Source: Paraescarpia echinospica (Eukaryota > Annelida > Polychaeta > Sabellida > Siboglinidae). From it: DNA of 64,000 nucleotides. The stretch's first letter is position 1. Every line of letters begins with the position of its first letter. Under the pieces are notes generated by a model, which saw only the letters and a program-made list of their open reading frames with translations, had not been told where the DNA came from and ran no database searches. The position numbers and the translations under genes are program-made. Shown here one piece after another: positions 30,506 through 50,525 of this stretch. Location of the stretch: NCBI GenBank assembly GCA_020002185.1, contig CM034544.1, positions 33,611,066-33,675,065 of the forward strand. The letters are read 5' to 3'.

Positions 30506-33500
30506 GTAAGTAAAAACTAGAGTCGGTCTGACATCTTGTCATGAAGGAAGATAGCGCACTTTTGTAGGTTTTGCTCGGAAATAACAGTTTTCCTGCAGGG
30601 GAGCCACGGGGTTGGCCAGCTGTGCCATGGGCCGAGGTGTAGCAGCATAGATGGCTGGTACACAAAGTTAGGAACTCAGTGCGGAAGGTGATAGTTGTAG
30701 TGTGTGGCTGGCAGAACGACATGGGGTCGTGTAGCCAGAGAGTGTAGTTCTGAATAAAAACGTGTTGTTGCCAAACTCCAGAGTGGAGTGGCCCACACAA
30801 GGGTTGTATTGCGGCTTTGTTAATAACAAACCTGGGATATCGTTACATATATGCCTGAAATGATGTGGAGTTATTGGCTTACTGAGATATTAACACAAAG
30901 TCTAAAATCTAGGTGGGTTCAAATTCTATACAAGTGTCAAAATGGAATTTGCCTTTTTTGAAACAGAAAATCAATGTCCGTATAAACACCACATCAGGGC
31001 TCAAAAGTCTTGGTTGTCCAGTACAAGTTAATCTTTTCCTACTGGTTGTCCAATGGACAACCAAGCCGTTTTGCAGCACAGACAACTACCTGATAAAAAT
31101 TATCAGTACTTATAAATTGGTGTCCGTTGATTACGGAGAAGTAGGTTTTGAAAGTTAGTTTCCTATGTGACAATTGAAATATTGTATGGACAAGGGAACA
31201 ACTATACGGACAAGATAATAGTTTATTATACTTGTCAGTTGGAAAAGTAGATATATACTTGTCAAATATGGAACATAGATATTGTGATTTAATGATGTGA
31301 ACCACCGTTCTAGGAAATAGTCCTAATATAATAATTTTATGTGGAGGTCTGTGTAGGAGGTGGAGGTCTGTGCAGGATGTGGGGGCTGTGCAGGATGTGG
31401 AGGTCTGTGTAGGATTTGGAGGTCTGTGTAGGATGTGGAGGTCTGTGCATAATGTGGAGGGCTGTGCAGGATGTGGAGGGCTGTGTAGGATGTGGAGGTC
31501 TGTGTAGGATGTGGAGGGCCGTGCAGGATGTGGAGAGCTGTGTAGGATGTGGGGGTCTGTGTAGGATGTGGAGGTCTGTGCAGGATGTGTAGGATGTGGA
31601 GGGCTGTGCAGGATGTGGAGAGCTGTGCAGGATGTGGAGGTATGTGTAGGATGTGGGAGTCTGTGTAGGATATGGAGGTCTGTACAGAATGTGGAGGGCT
31701 GTGCAGGATGTGTAGGATGTGGAGGGCTGTGCAGGATGTGGAGGTCTGTGCAGGATGTGGAGGTCTGTGCAGGATGTGGAAGGCTGTGCAGGATGTGGAG
31801 GTCTGTGTAGGATGTGGAGGGCTGTGCAGGATGTGGAGATCTGTGGAGGTCTGTGTAGGATGTGGAGGTCTGTGCAGGATGTGGAGGTCTGTGTAGGATG
31901 TGGAGGTCTGTGTAGGATGTGGATGTCTGTGCACGATGTGGAGGGCTGTGCATGATGTGGATGTCTGTGCAGGATGTGGAGGAGGTATGTGGAGGTCTGT
32001 GCACGATGTGGAGGTCTGTGCATGATGTGGAGGTCTGTGTAGGATGTGGAGGTCTGTGTAGGATGTGGATGTCTGTGGAGGTCTGTGCAAGATGTGGAGG
32101 TATGTGCAAGATGTGGAGGTCTGTGTAGGATGTGGAGGTCTGTGTAGGATGCAGAGGTCTGTGCAAAATGTAGAGGTCTGTGCAGGATGTGGAAGTCTGT
32201 GCAGGACGTGGAGGTCTGTGCAGGATATGGATGTCTGTGTAGGATGTGGAGGTCTGTGCATGATGTGGAGGTCTGTGCAAGATGTAGAGGTCTGTGTAGG
32301 ATGTTGAGGTCTGTGCAAGATGTAGAGGTCTGTGTAGGATGTAGAGGTCTGTGCAGGATGTGGAGGTCTGTGCAGGATGTGGAGGTCTGTGCAAGATGTA
32401 GAGGTCTGTGCAGGATGTGGAGGTCTGTGTAGGATTTGGAGGTCTGTGTAGGATGTGGAGGTCTGTGCATAATGTGGAGGGCTGTGCAGGATGTGGAGGG
32501 CTGTGTAGGATGTGGAGGTCTGTGTAGGATGTGGAGGGCTGTGTAGGATGTGGGGGTCTGTGTAGGATGTGGAGGTCTGTGCAGGATGTGGAGGGCTGTG
32601 CAGGATGTGGAGAGCTGTGGAGGTATGTGTAGGATGTGGGAGTCTGTGTAGGTCTGTACAGAATGTGGAGGGCTGTGCAGGATGTGTAGGATGTGGAGGG
32701 CTGTGCAGGATGTGGAGGTCTGTGCAGGATGTGGAGGTCTGTGCAGGATGTGGAAGGCTGTGCAGGATGTGGAGGTCTGTGTAGGATGTGGAGGGCTGTG
32801 CAGGATGTGGAGATCTGTGGAGGTCTGTGTAGGATGTGGAGGTCTGTGCAGGATGTGGAGGTCTGTGTAGGATGTGGAGGTCTGTGTAGGATGTGGATGT
32901 CTGTGCACGATGTGGAGGTCTGTGTAGGATGTGTAGGATGTGGAGGTCTGTGTAGGATGTGGATGTCTGTGTAGGATGTGGAGGTCTGTGCAAGATGTGG
33001 AGGTATGTGCAAAATGTAGAGGTCTGTGCAGGATGTGGAAGTCTGTGCAAAATGTAGAGGTCTGTGTAGGATGCGGAGGTCTGTGCAAAATGTAGAGGTC
33101 TGTGCAGGATGTGGAAGTCTGTGCAGGACGTGGAGGTCTGTGCAGGATATGGATGTCTGTGTAGGATGTGGAGGTCTGTGCATGATGTGGAGGTCTGTGC
33201 AAGATGTAGAGGTCTGTGTAGGATGTTGAGGTCTGTGCAATATGTAGAGGTCTGTGTAGGATGTAGAGGTCTGTGCAGGATGTGGAGGTCTGTGCAGGAT
33301 GTGGAGGTCTGTGCAAGATGTAGAGGTCTGTGTAGGATGTGGAGGTCTGTGCAAGATGTAGAGGTCTGTGTAGGATGTGGAGGTCTGTGCAAGATGTAGA
33401 GGTCTGTGTAGGATGTGGAGGTCTGTGCAAGATGTGGAGGTCTGTGCAGGATGTGGAGGTCTGTGCAGGATGTAGAGGTCTGTGCAGGATGTGGAGGTAT

Positions 33501-35853
33501 GTGCAGGATGTGGAGGTCTGTGCAAGATGTAGAGTTCTGTGTAGGATGTGGAGGTCTGTGCAGGATGTGGAGGTCTGTGCAAGATGTAGAGGTCTGTGTA
33601 GGATGTAGAGGTCTGTGCAAGATGTAGAGGTCTGTGCAGGATGTGGAGGTCTGTGCAGGATGTAGAGGTCTGTGCAGGATGTGGAGGTCTGTGCAGGATG
33701 TGGAGGTCTGTGCAGGATGTAGAGGTCTGTGTAGGATGTGGAGGTCTGTGCAGGATGTAGAGGTCTGTGCAGGATGTGGAGGTCTGTCTGTGTAGGATGT
33801 GGAGGTCTGTGCAGGATGTAGAGGAGTCTGTGCAGGATGTGGAGATCTGTGCATGTAGAGGTCTGTGATGTGGAGAAGTCTGTGTGCAGGATGTAGAGGT
33901 CTGTGTAGGATGTGGAGGTCTGTGCAAGATGTAGAGGTCTGTGCAGGATGTGGAGGTCTGTGCAGGATGTAGAGGTCTGTGCAGGATGTAGAGGTCTGTG
34001 TAGGATGTGGAGGTCTGTGCAGGATGTAGAGGTCTGTGTAGGATGTGGAGGTCTGTGCAAGATGTAGAGGTCTGTGCAGGATGTGGAGGTCTGTGCAGGA
34101 TGTAGAGGTCTGTGCAGGATGTGGAGGTCTGTGCAAGATGTAGAGGTCTGTGCAGGATGTGGAGGTCTGTGCAGGATGTGGAGGTCTGTGCAAGATGTAG
34201 AGGTCTGTGCAGGATGTGGAGGTCTGTGCAGGATGTAGAGGTCTGTGCAGGATGTGGAGGTCTGTGCAGGATGTGGAGGTCTGCGCAGGATGTAGAGGTC
34301 TGTGCAGGATGTAGAGGTCTGTGCAGGATGTGGAGGTCTGTGCAGGATGTGGAGGTCTGTGCAAGATGTAGAGTTCTGTGTAGGATGTGGAGGTCTGTGC
34401 AGGATATAGAGATCTGTGCAGGATGTGGAGGTCTGTGCAGGATGTAGAGGTCTGTGCAGGATGTGGAGTTCTGTGTAGGATGTGGAGGTCTGTGCAGGAT
34501 GTGGAGGTCTGTGCAGGATGTGGAGGTCTGTGCAGGATGTAGAGGTCTGTGCAGGATGTGGAGGTCTGTGCAGGATGTAGAGGTCTGTGCAAGATGTAGA
34601 GTTCTGTGTAGGATGTGGAGGTCTGTGCAAGATGTAGAGGTCTGTGCAGGATGTGGAGGTCTGTGCAGGATGTGGAGGTCTGTGCAGGATGTAGAGGTCT
34701 GTGCAGGATGTGGAGGTCTGTGCAAGATGTGGAGGTCTGTGCAAGATGTAGAGTTCTGTGCAGGATGTGGAGGTCTGTGCAGGATGTAGAGGTCTGTGCA
34801 GGATGTGGAGGTCTGTGTAGGATGTGGAGGTCTGTGCAGGATGTGGAGGTCTGTGCAGGATGTGGAGGTCTGTGTTGTTGTGAACTTGTTACGTTGTTTT
34901 TTCAGTCTGGTGGAGACTTGGAGAATGACGAGGGGATGGCTGATCAGTTGATGAAACTCACTAGACTCTCTCTCAAAGTCCTCCAGTCTTCAAACTCATC
35001 TGCCAACTTCCGAAGACTCTCAGGTTAACTCAGAGTCTCTGTGTCTTTCATTAAAAGGAGGTTATCTTTCTTTGTGATGAAATCATGTTATACAGTATAA
35101 ACTATCTAGACTGACCACCAAAATATGTTCTATGAATCATTTTGTTGTTGTTGATATTTAAGTGTTAATAAAATAGTTTGTTTAAATAGCAGCGTGCCAC
35201 TTTTGAAGTCATGGCTTCGAGTCTGATTACTAACAACATCGGTATCTGTATCACATGATTCGTCATCACGCCCTCGTCGGGTCACACCCTTTCTGTTGTT
35301 GTTTATGCTTCATTAACACATATTTAGAGTTTATATTGTATAGCTCGATTTTACAATAAAAACAAACAGATAACCTCCCTTTAAAGTTCCCTGCACATTT
35401 CATGTTTTACTCCCATCTTGATTCAGATTAATTTTGCAGAACATTTAATCCATTTGGTACCAACCACAAAATGCTAGCTCGGGTCAGCATGTATTTAACA
35501 TCGTACAAATTTCTACATTTTGTTTTGATATGTCACTCAGCACACACACAAATGTTGGTATATATTGTATATAGAATAGGTAAGATTTTTTTTTCTGTTT
35601 TGTGTGCAAGTGATTTGGGTTGTTTGTTAAAAAAATATTTTATGCTGATTTGTTTTAGGACACGTTTCTGGATTGATTTACATATTTAATACAAAAAGAT
35701 TTTATTAACACCAATAACCATAGTCTTAGTATACTTCTACATATATTGTACGTTTTGTCCACAACAGTTATCTGGGATGACTTCCAGTACGTCATCACAA
35801 TCTCCAATCATCGTGTCTTCGTGTGCAAGCGGCGGCCTGACCCTGTGGCATAA
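30431..35853 (+). CDS. LAMTOR4: LAMTOR4, Ragulator subunit
   Basis: LAMTOR4 is one of five small roadblock-fold proteins of the Ragulator complex, which anchors Rag GTPases and mTORC1 on the lysosome surface. Three coding exons, 30431-30505, 34906-35023 and 35768-35853, splice to 92 residues (human 99). Diagnostic pieces: QGVDRIPDSVGHLV against QGLERIPDQLGYLV; GAVVASGGDLENDE against GAVLASSGDLENDE; FRRLSVIWDDFQYVITIS and RVFVCKR against FKRLSVVFGEHTLLVTVS and RVFVVKR. Junction phases 0 and 1 agree. The acceptor 12 bases before the ATG implies a 5'-UTR intron. Possible poly(A) signal AATAAA at 36447. Neighbour UVRAG is divergent. Intron 1 (4.4 kb) is mostly a 19-bp array. Confidence 0.95.
30469..30570 (+). 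repeat. Partial duplication of LAMTOR4 exon 1 end
   Basis: CATCTTGTCATGAAAGAAG at about 30469 recurs as CATCTTGTCATGAAGGAAG at about 30531, followed by ATAGCGCACTTTTGTAGG in place of ATGGCGCTGTCGTAGCTG. The second copy lies in the intron, has decayed and has lost the donor. Confidence 0.85.
30960..31330. other. Unassigned part of LAMTOR4 intron 1
   Basis: Contains a foldback around GTCTTGGTTGTCCAG and GGTTGTCCAATGGACAACC (31008-31063) with repeated TTGTC motifs, resembling part of the element at 17459-18744. No exon seen. Confidence 0.4.
31338..34872. repeat. 19-bp minisatellite filling LAMTOR4 intron 1
   Basis: About 185 copies of GTGGAGGTCTGTGCAGGAT (variants TGTAGGAT, TGTGCAAGATGTAGA, GGGCTGTG). 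A block of roughly 600 bases from 31411 reappears about 1,020 bases later at 32431, and another around 32155 reappears near 33077, so kilobase-scale duplication is layered on the monomer array. Three long minus-strand frames (up to 1,228 codons) exist only because 19 x 3 = 57. Confidence 0.97.
34906..35023 (+). CDS. LAMTOR4: LAMTOR4 coding exon 2
   Basis: Acceptor TTTTTTCAG, 39 codons plus one base from SGGDLENDEG to FRRLS, donor CAG|GTTAAC. The 19-bp array ends about 30 bases before the acceptor. Confidence 0.95.
35768..35853 (+). CDS. LAMTOR4: LAMTOR4 coding exon 3
   Basis: Acceptor CCACAACAG, (V)IWDDFQYVITISNHRVFVC then KRRPDPVA and stop TAA. Matches the last beta strands of the roadblock fold. 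Confidence 0.94.
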
Positions 35854-36470
35854 TGGATTCACCTCACCTACCTACCAAACACTTCACCAGAATGGACTGG
35901 TCGAGTCATTAATCAAGACTTTCTGAACAAAGTGACCTGATCACCGTTGGTGGTTTATTGTGGAACCATGTGTGATTGTAAAGGTCTTAATTGAAGTTAA
36001 CTGTATACAGTATAGATGTGAACAGATTGTTGCTGAATGTTGAAAGTATTACGACTGCCAAAATCAGAATAGCTACTTAACAAGTATATGAATCAATATG
36101 AAACATTGCAGCAGATGTACATAAGTAAAATGTTTAACACTGTTCCTTTTGAAGTTGGATGTTCTTCTTTTGTGTGGACAGGACAGCAGAGTTTGATAGT
36201 TGGAATTATGTTTGGTGTCTGTTTGAGTGGAATGAGTTATGTTTGACGTATGTTGGCATGGAATGAGTTATGTTTGATGTATGTTGGCATGGAATGAGTT
36301 ATGTTTGACGTATGTTGGCATGGAATGAGAGACAGATAATGTGAGGTACATTGAATCTTCTTAACAGTGGCCAACATACCATAAAATACATGCCGAGTTC
36401 TTCTTATGTCAAGTAACACTGACCTAGTCAATCTGGCAGCAGCATAAATAAAAGTGGTGTTTTCCTTCCA
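35854..36470 (+). other. LAMTOR4: Probable LAMTOR4 3' untranslated region
   Basis: No AATAAA was noticed before 36447-36452, so the UTR may be about 600 bases. It includes 3.5 copies of a 31-bp repeat (GGAATGAGTTATGTTTGACG, TATGTTGGCAT) at 36216-36330. Confidence 0.5.
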
Positions 36471-37337
36471 AAATGTCATGTTTACACACTTACTGGAAGT
36501 TACAAAGAACGGACATTATCAGAAGCAGATTAAAGGGTACTGGGGCACCATGGCATTGTGAAACTTAACACTTTGTGTGTGTGGTGTGTGTGCATGCGCG
36601 CGCACGTGTGTGTGTTTTGAACGGTTCTCAATTAATAGATAACGTTTTGGTAACAGTTATCATATCATATGGTTTTATCAACGTTATACCAATGTGACGA
36701 AAAGTAACAGCATCCAGACGTTTTCATCTCGAAAACTGAAACCACACGAGTAGTTGGTCATCAAGGGCCTAGGTGAACCAGTGCATTCAGATGCCGTTTC
36801 AGCCTTAGAAAAGGGGTACGCTGCTATGTCCTGTGTGCTCAATAAAACATGTGACGACAATTTGAAGAACGCCAATAGACTCATCGACTCACAAAGAATG
36901 TGAAGAAGCCCGGTATTATGACAATGTCAATGGACAGGAGTTTGAAATACATGGATATGACACGAAAATGCTTCAGAATCCCATGTTGGACATTAATTGA
37001 CAATGCGGTATTTTGCTTTCTTCACGGCACAGATTCATTGCATCACTGCGAACACAGTTTGACGGCGACGCTACCCGCAAAAAAGTAACCTATCTACACC
37101 ATTTCAAACCAACCTCTACCTCGAATGGACTCAGAGTGGCGTTACTAAACTAAACAGATGTCCAGGGCCAAACATGCCCAATCGACATCGTCCAAACCCT
37201 GATCTTTACAAACGCACATTTTACATGGGAACTTCAAAAACAATGATATAGCATCAACAAATCCGCCCTTAGCATCAAATAATCTGTTTGCGTAAGATCA
37301 AGCTACTGCTAACGACGGTGGATTTGTTGTCAAGGAA
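36471..37337. other. Intergenic LAMTOR4 / C-type lectin
   Basis: Convergent gene ends. A short alternating purine-pyrimidine tract (TGTGTG, GCGCGCGCAC) at 36575-36615. Weak open frames at 36684-37088 are not recognised and lack gene context. Confidence 0.45.
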
Positions 37338-37343
37338 TTTATT
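37338..37343 (-). terminator. Poly(A) signal of the C-type lectin gene
   Basis: AATAAA on the minus strand, 180 bases after the stop codon. Confidence 0.5.
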
Positions 37344-37522
37344 TTCCAGACGAAGCCACCGCTTTTAGTGGTGACGTCTTCGTTGTGACGAAACTTCACG
37401 CATGAATCCTGACAGCGACTTCTTCGTGGTCATTGAATCTACGAATGAATTAAGCCGCTCTTGCAGTCAAATATTAAGTAACTTCACAGATTAATCCGCA
37501 CTTCACAGTAAAGTATTCTTGG

Positions 37523-43134
<5,612 letters not shown>

Positions 43135-43446
43135 TGTGGCGTGCTCCAAGTGTCCAATATTATCCAAGAACTGATCGAAATATCAGAAAGCATGCCAGAG
43201 CTACATGACAGCGTAAGACAAGTACGCTTGTAAAGGATCGACGCTGTTTGTTCAAAGTTAATTTACATTCTAGCGCTGAAAACTCTAGATTTAAGTTCAT
43301 CTGTGTTGAAATGTGTGACTCTTCTTTCTCAGCTTACTTTATCTAAAGGACACCCCGCACATTTCAAGAATTTCAGGATCTGTTGGAACAACTGACAATC
43401 ACTGGCATTGCTAATGTTAACATTTATGTAAGTCCAATAGTGTCGA
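43135..43446. other. Region upstream of the lectin start codon
   Basis: Should hold the lectin 5' UTR and promoter. No TATA box or defined motif could be assigned. Confidence 0.35.
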
Positions 43447-43690
43447 AACACAATGTGTCTTATAGATATCTTTAAATCTGACCTTATGACAGACCCAAAA
43501 GAACACCTAACTGACGTATATAAACAGTACTGTCAAGTATTCAAGGCATTACTTGACAAACATACACCTATGATATCCAAATGTATGTTACAAAAGCCAC
43601 CGGCTCCGTGGATGACTTCCGAAATTTTGCTTTCAAAAAGGCGCCGTCGTTATTTTATTAAAACAGGAGTTGGCTGCACCCCCCGCCAAC
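43447..43690 (+). mobile_element. LINE endonuclease-RT linker fragment
   Basis: Frame reads HLTDVYKQYCQVFKALLDKH, TPMISKC and APWMTSEILLSKRRRRYF, the linker typical of CR1/L2-type LINEs (LLDKHAP...PWMTSEI). The RT part may continue at 46200 after about 2.5 kb of other sequence. Confidence 0.72.
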
Positions 43691-44354
43691 ATAGATTTCT
43701 TGATATTTTCTTTTTAATTGGATTATAAACTAATAATTTTCAAACATTAACCAAAAATTAAGGTGTCCGTTCTATAAGAAAAACAACATTTATCACGAGT
43801 AGTTGACAAAAATTCTCAGAAATAGTTCAAATCACACAATATGCCATAAATAAAATAATTTTATTTTAATCTCGTTATAAATTCACGAGTAGATACACAA
43901 GTAAATGTACAACAGCACTATAACACAAAATGTTTAACTTTCAATCATTAATATGATACGTTCGGTCATTTTGTATAAAAATTTCTCATTTTTTTCAATA
44001 AAATCTATATGCGTAATGCTTCCGTTTGTTCCACACTCATACCCATAGTATATTGACCCGACAATTTCATATTCGTATGTTCCCATATCCATGTACTATC
44101 ACTTGGAAAAAGAACTGGCGAGAAATATTCAATATTAATGAAGATATCATCATATATGCAACCCTACCCTAAATCGAGAAAATGGCGGGAAATGACAAAT
44201 CGTCACACGATATGCTCTAAATCAACCATTTATGTGTTAATCATCTTATAGTCTCACGTAGTTGGTCATAACATAATGCAAAGCAATTTTTTACCATCAA
44301 TCAGGTGTATACAATTAACTTTTCGCCCATATAAAGTATGAAATACACAGTTTT

Positions 44355-46195
44355 TCAGTCGACATACGGTAAACGGAATCACATACATTACAACATAATG
44401 CCTTATACAAAATGACATATCAACAGACCAGGTGTCTATGTTTATATGGTCAATTACTTCAAATTACTGAACGAATAATTGTTATTTGTTATGTTTAAAC
44501 AATTATATAGAGATTTCAGTAACCCTACACCTTATCGAACAAAATCACAAAGTCCTTTCAGAGTCGGTATAACTCGCGTTGTTCGTGTAAAAGATTTTAA
44601 GTGTGATTACATACATTTCTGGCTAAAATGTATTTAATAACACATGTTTCTCTTTTTGACGTATAAATGCGCAATTATGAAATGTATCCATTGAGTTCAT
44701 AATTATGTTAATGTAAGTAGGCTTTTTGGCAAAATCACAAATAGTATGGTAATGATGACAACAAATTTAAAATACATAATATTTTTTAAGGTTCTCTATT
44801 GAAGTTCACCAACTGACAAACAGTTTCATGGACCATCATAGACTATATCACTCCATATCGGAGTCGTCTTCTGACAGCAGTGGGTCTACTCCCATGTCTG
44901 TCGATGTGACCGGTATATTTTCGCAGTCATCGGCGTTACAGCGGCATGGCAGGCTTGAGAGAATTGTGTTGTGCTTGGGTGCTTAACATATCATCATCAA
45001 CTTCATGGCAGTCACTAGGCGTCGCTTTGGTAACGCAGGTTTGCGAGATGTTTTGATCGAGTCAGATATGTTTGCAACCAGTTCCGTTGATACTACACTT
45101 GATGGTCACCATTGTAACAGAGGTGTCAGAGCACATAAATTGGTTGCAAAAGACATTGGTCGATTTCGTTGGGCCCGTTTCTGCAATGGAACACAGAGCA
45201 AGAAGCACCTTTAGACATGGACTCTCTGGCAAGGGCCATTGATCAGCGGAGACGTAATCCAAGTCCAGAAAGAATGCGCGTTCTGTTGACATCTGAAATG
45301 TGACCAACACATCAAGCGTGCTAACTATCAGGCAACAATTTGGCGGCACTGATTGACGGCACGACCATCAGTGCCATCCCCTCACGGCAATGAGTGGACT
45401 GTTGACGGAGACATTTTGTTACATTGGACGGACATTCCAGCAGCTCCACAGGCAGTATTTGAATGTGTCAGCTACAAATGTAAGACATGTGCTGGTGTTC
45501 GTTGCTCGTGCAAGCTGAATGGGTGAACATGTACTGGTGTTTGCCGCTGTAACGCCGATGATTGCGAAAATATGGACCGGTCATATCGACAGACATGGGA
45601 GTAGACCCACTGCTATCAGAAGACGACTCCGATGTGGAGTGACATGGTCTATGATGGTCCATGGTCCATGAAACTGTTTGTCAATAGAGAACCTTTAAAA
45701 TTATGATGTATTTTTAATTTGTTGTCATCAGTACCATACTATTTGTGATTTGCCAAAAACCCTACTTACATTAGCATAATTATGAACTCAATGCATCATC
45801 TTAACTTTGTTGTAAAGCGCTTTGAACAGAACTAAGGACTAGATACAGCGCTATATAAGACTGTATAATTATTATTATCTCATAATTACGCAATATGTCA
45901 AAAGATAAAAATGTTGTGTTATTAAATACATGTTAGACAGATTTGTATGTAATCACACTGAAAGTCTTTTACACGAACACCGACTCTGAAATGACATTGT
46001 GGTTTTGTTCGATAAGGGGTAGGGTTACTGAAATATCTATATAATTGTTTAAACATAACAAATAACAAGTTTCGTTCAGTAAGTTTAAGTAATTGACCAT
46101 ATAAACATAGACACCTGGTCTGTTGATATGTCATTTTATATAAGGCATTATGTTATAAGGTATGTGATCCCGTTTACCGATTGTCGACTGAAAAA
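44355..46195. mobile_element. Inverted-arm element with CXC-domain gene fragment
   Basis: Left arm (about 44355-44960) and right arm (about 45540-46195) are imperfect inverted copies: for example TTTTTCAGTCGACATACGG against the inverted CGATTGTCGACTGAAAAA, GACCAGGTGTCTATG, and TGGGTCTACTCCCATG. About 580 bases lie between. The right arm holds the 3' end of the CXC gene fragment, so the left arm is an inverted copy of that gene end and its downstream sequence. Confidence 0.72.
45310..45600 (+). pseudogene. CXC (Tesmin/TSO1-like) domain gene fragment
   Basis: Frame from about 45382 reads GNEWTVDGDILLHWTDIPAA, PQAVFECVSYKCKTCAGVRC, SCKLNG, stop TGA, TCTGVCRCNADDCEN. The Cys spacing (C..C..C...C.C......C...C.C....C) is that of a CRC/CXC zinc-binding domain. 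Before it, ANYQATIWRH then PSVPSPHG resembles the region preceding CXC in multicopy invertebrate proteins. In-frame stops make it non-functional. Confidence 0.68.
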
Positions 46196-46199
46196 CCCA

Positions 46200-46890
46200 A
46201 ATCCTAAATTTCCAGAACAGCACCAGGACTAAAACAAGACCTAAATAGCTATATACCTATTTCTAACCTTAGCTTTATATCTAAAATACTAGAAAATGTT
46301 GCAGCAAGCCGTCTAAGGTCTCACATTAGCACACACGTTCTAACTAACGTGTTACAATCAGCATATATAAACAGTTTCATGCATCAGAAACGGCTCTTTT
46401 AAAAGTACATAAAGATATTAACTTAAACATTGGTAATGGTAAAGTAACTGCCCTAACCTTACTTGATCTATCTGCCGCCTTTGTTACCATTATCATAACC
46501 TTCTAATTAAACTTTTATCAAAGCTGGTTTTCGTCATACCTAACTGATATATACCAAACCATTAAGATTGGGAGCTGCAAGTCATAATTTGGATCATCAT
46601 CTTTACGCTGACGATACACAGATCTACATTTCTTTGGCTACCCCGGATACAAATCGCTCCCTTAACCAGCTTAATGATTGCCTCCAAGATATCTTCCACT
46701 GGATGACTGGCAGCAAATTAAAGCTAAATGCAAATAAAACTGAATTTCTCATCATTGGTACTCCAATGCAGCGTGGCAAACTGGATGTTTTCCCCCAACG
46801 CGTATTTTGAGTCAGCATATCACACCATGGAGCAACCTCGGCGCGGAATCTAGGAGTAATCTCTGATAATAACTTCAATTTTAGACAACA
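46200..46890 (+). mobile_element. LINE reverse-transcriptase remnant with YADD
   Basis: Pieces in several frames: LKQDLNSYIPISNLSFISKI, LENVAASRLRSHIS, SETALLKVHKDIN, LTLLDLSAAF, and at 46601 LYADDTQIYIS, then FHWMTGSKLKLNANKTEFLI and ARNLGVISDN. This is the RT palm of a CR1/L2-like LINE, frameshifted and internally deleted. Confidence 0.8.
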
Positions 46891-47398
46891 TATTATATAT
46901 AAAACGTGTCGCTGCTGTTTTTATCATTTCCGTGCTACAGCTGAGTAAACTGGGGCAACGTGAATGGAATATGAACGATATTGCCCCAGCTTCAGAGACG
47001 GCAGCAAGGGGATTACGCCGTGTGGCGCGCCCCATTGAACAATTCACAATAACTGAACAACTGAATATGCTCAATAAACTAACAACGACTGCATGTACAA
47101 CATTTTGATGTTACTCACATGTTACTCCAAGAAAATGTCGGTGTTGTCTGGTGGTATGTATGTACGTAGGCCCTATGTAAGTTTTCTTCCTGTGACTGGC
47201 ACAACCCGGACATAATAATACAGTGTATATGGGGCAGTCTTTAATTACACTGTCTCGGTACAAAGGTCTTGTAACATGCAACAACAACACCAAATCATCG
47301 TCATCGGCGTTGGGTTTGCGCCATGCCGCCGACACATTGCGAATCATGTCATATAGAAGCCCAGCCATGCACGCACGCACTCACCCACCCACACACGC

Positions 47399-49231
<1,833 letters not shown>

Positions 49232-49689
49232 AGGGGTCCCGGATGGTTCAGCCCCCGACGTGTTCAACCCACGCAGACGGATGGTTCGGCCCGGATGTTT
49301 CAGCCCACGTAACAAAAATCCGCTATGCAGGGTCAGATGTTTCGGCCCACTTCACCGAAAATTTGATGTGCGGTGTCAGATGTTTCGGCCCATTGATAAT
49401 TATCAATGCAGCAGTCGCCTCAGTCCTGCCTCAGCCCACTGCGTTTGATTCGGCCCATTGCGTTTGAAGATTGTTTTTGATGTTTCACAATAAATTACCT
49501 ACCACCTCTTTATTGTTTGTTGGTTTGTTTGAACTCGCACTCTTACCTGGATTGCTTGTATGTGTGATATTTGTTTGTTTGTTGCAAAGTATCCTAGCAG
49601 TTAGCTAAAAAAAACAAGGTAACAGAGCACACGGTGTGAGCACTTGCAATGTGCTTTATGTAGTTGATGTCGATTGAACAAATTATAGT

Positions 49690-49860
49690 CGGAATGCCCC
49701 ACTGCCTGAATGCACCACTACCTGAATGCACAAAACCTAGTCGCAATGCTCCAACCACATAGTCGGAATGCTCCAACGGCATAGTCACAATACTCCAACA
49801 CTCTGGTCGCAATGCACCACTTTGGTCGCAATGCCCCACTGATTGTAATATTGTCAAACC
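49690..49860 (-). repeat. GCATTGCGACC array, left copy
   Basis: About eight degenerate units such as GTCGCAATGCTCCAAC and GGTCGCAATGCACCAC, inverted relative to 53525-53975. Confidence 0.75.
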
Positions 49861-50525
49861 TATGTATATACAGATAATACAATTATATATATTAAAACAT
49901 TAAATATTAAATGCATAATTAGTAAAGAAATAACATGTTTCATTGACTTTCTGTACATTCTTGAAAGTAAACTATGTTTTGTCTTCGTATACACATGTAT
50001 GATCGTATTAAATAACTTATTGTGAAATATCGATTACATATTTGTCCTTTGATGTGTAGAAGTCATGTAGTAATTGCCTAATATGCATCCTGCTCATGCG
50101 TTGAGCAGATCTTTTATGTTGGATGTGTGCCCATACTAATTGGCTAGCTACTCTGGCATTGTTTTATTTAGCAGGTAGGTTTGTTTGAATAACAGTATTG
50201 TACGAAAAAGATTGTACAAAGTATATTGAAATAAACCTTTAGACATCAACGACATCTAATTTATGTTGGCTTGGACAGCGGGTTGAAGACGGGGGGGGGG
50301 CTATATATATACCTTTATTATGTTATGATTGATATTGTATATGTATTTTATATATATATATGTATGTATATAATACATACGATATTAAATAAAATAATAA
50401 ACATATATATATATATACTATTTTCGATTTATATATATATATCGTAGTTACGTGTTTTATGTTTTAATGCATGCATGTTTCCGTTTTTATACATTTATTA
50501 TAATTTTAAAACAAATATTTTTCTA

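Noticed and set aside
31039..34744. Three long minus-strand frames (1,089-1,228 codons) in LAMTOR4 intron 1
   Set aside because: All three frames are open because the 19-bp unit cycles through every frame; pure repeat translation.
36684..37088. Small genes between LAMTOR4 and the lectin gene
   Set aside because: Short frames on both strands, no recognised motif, no splice partners.
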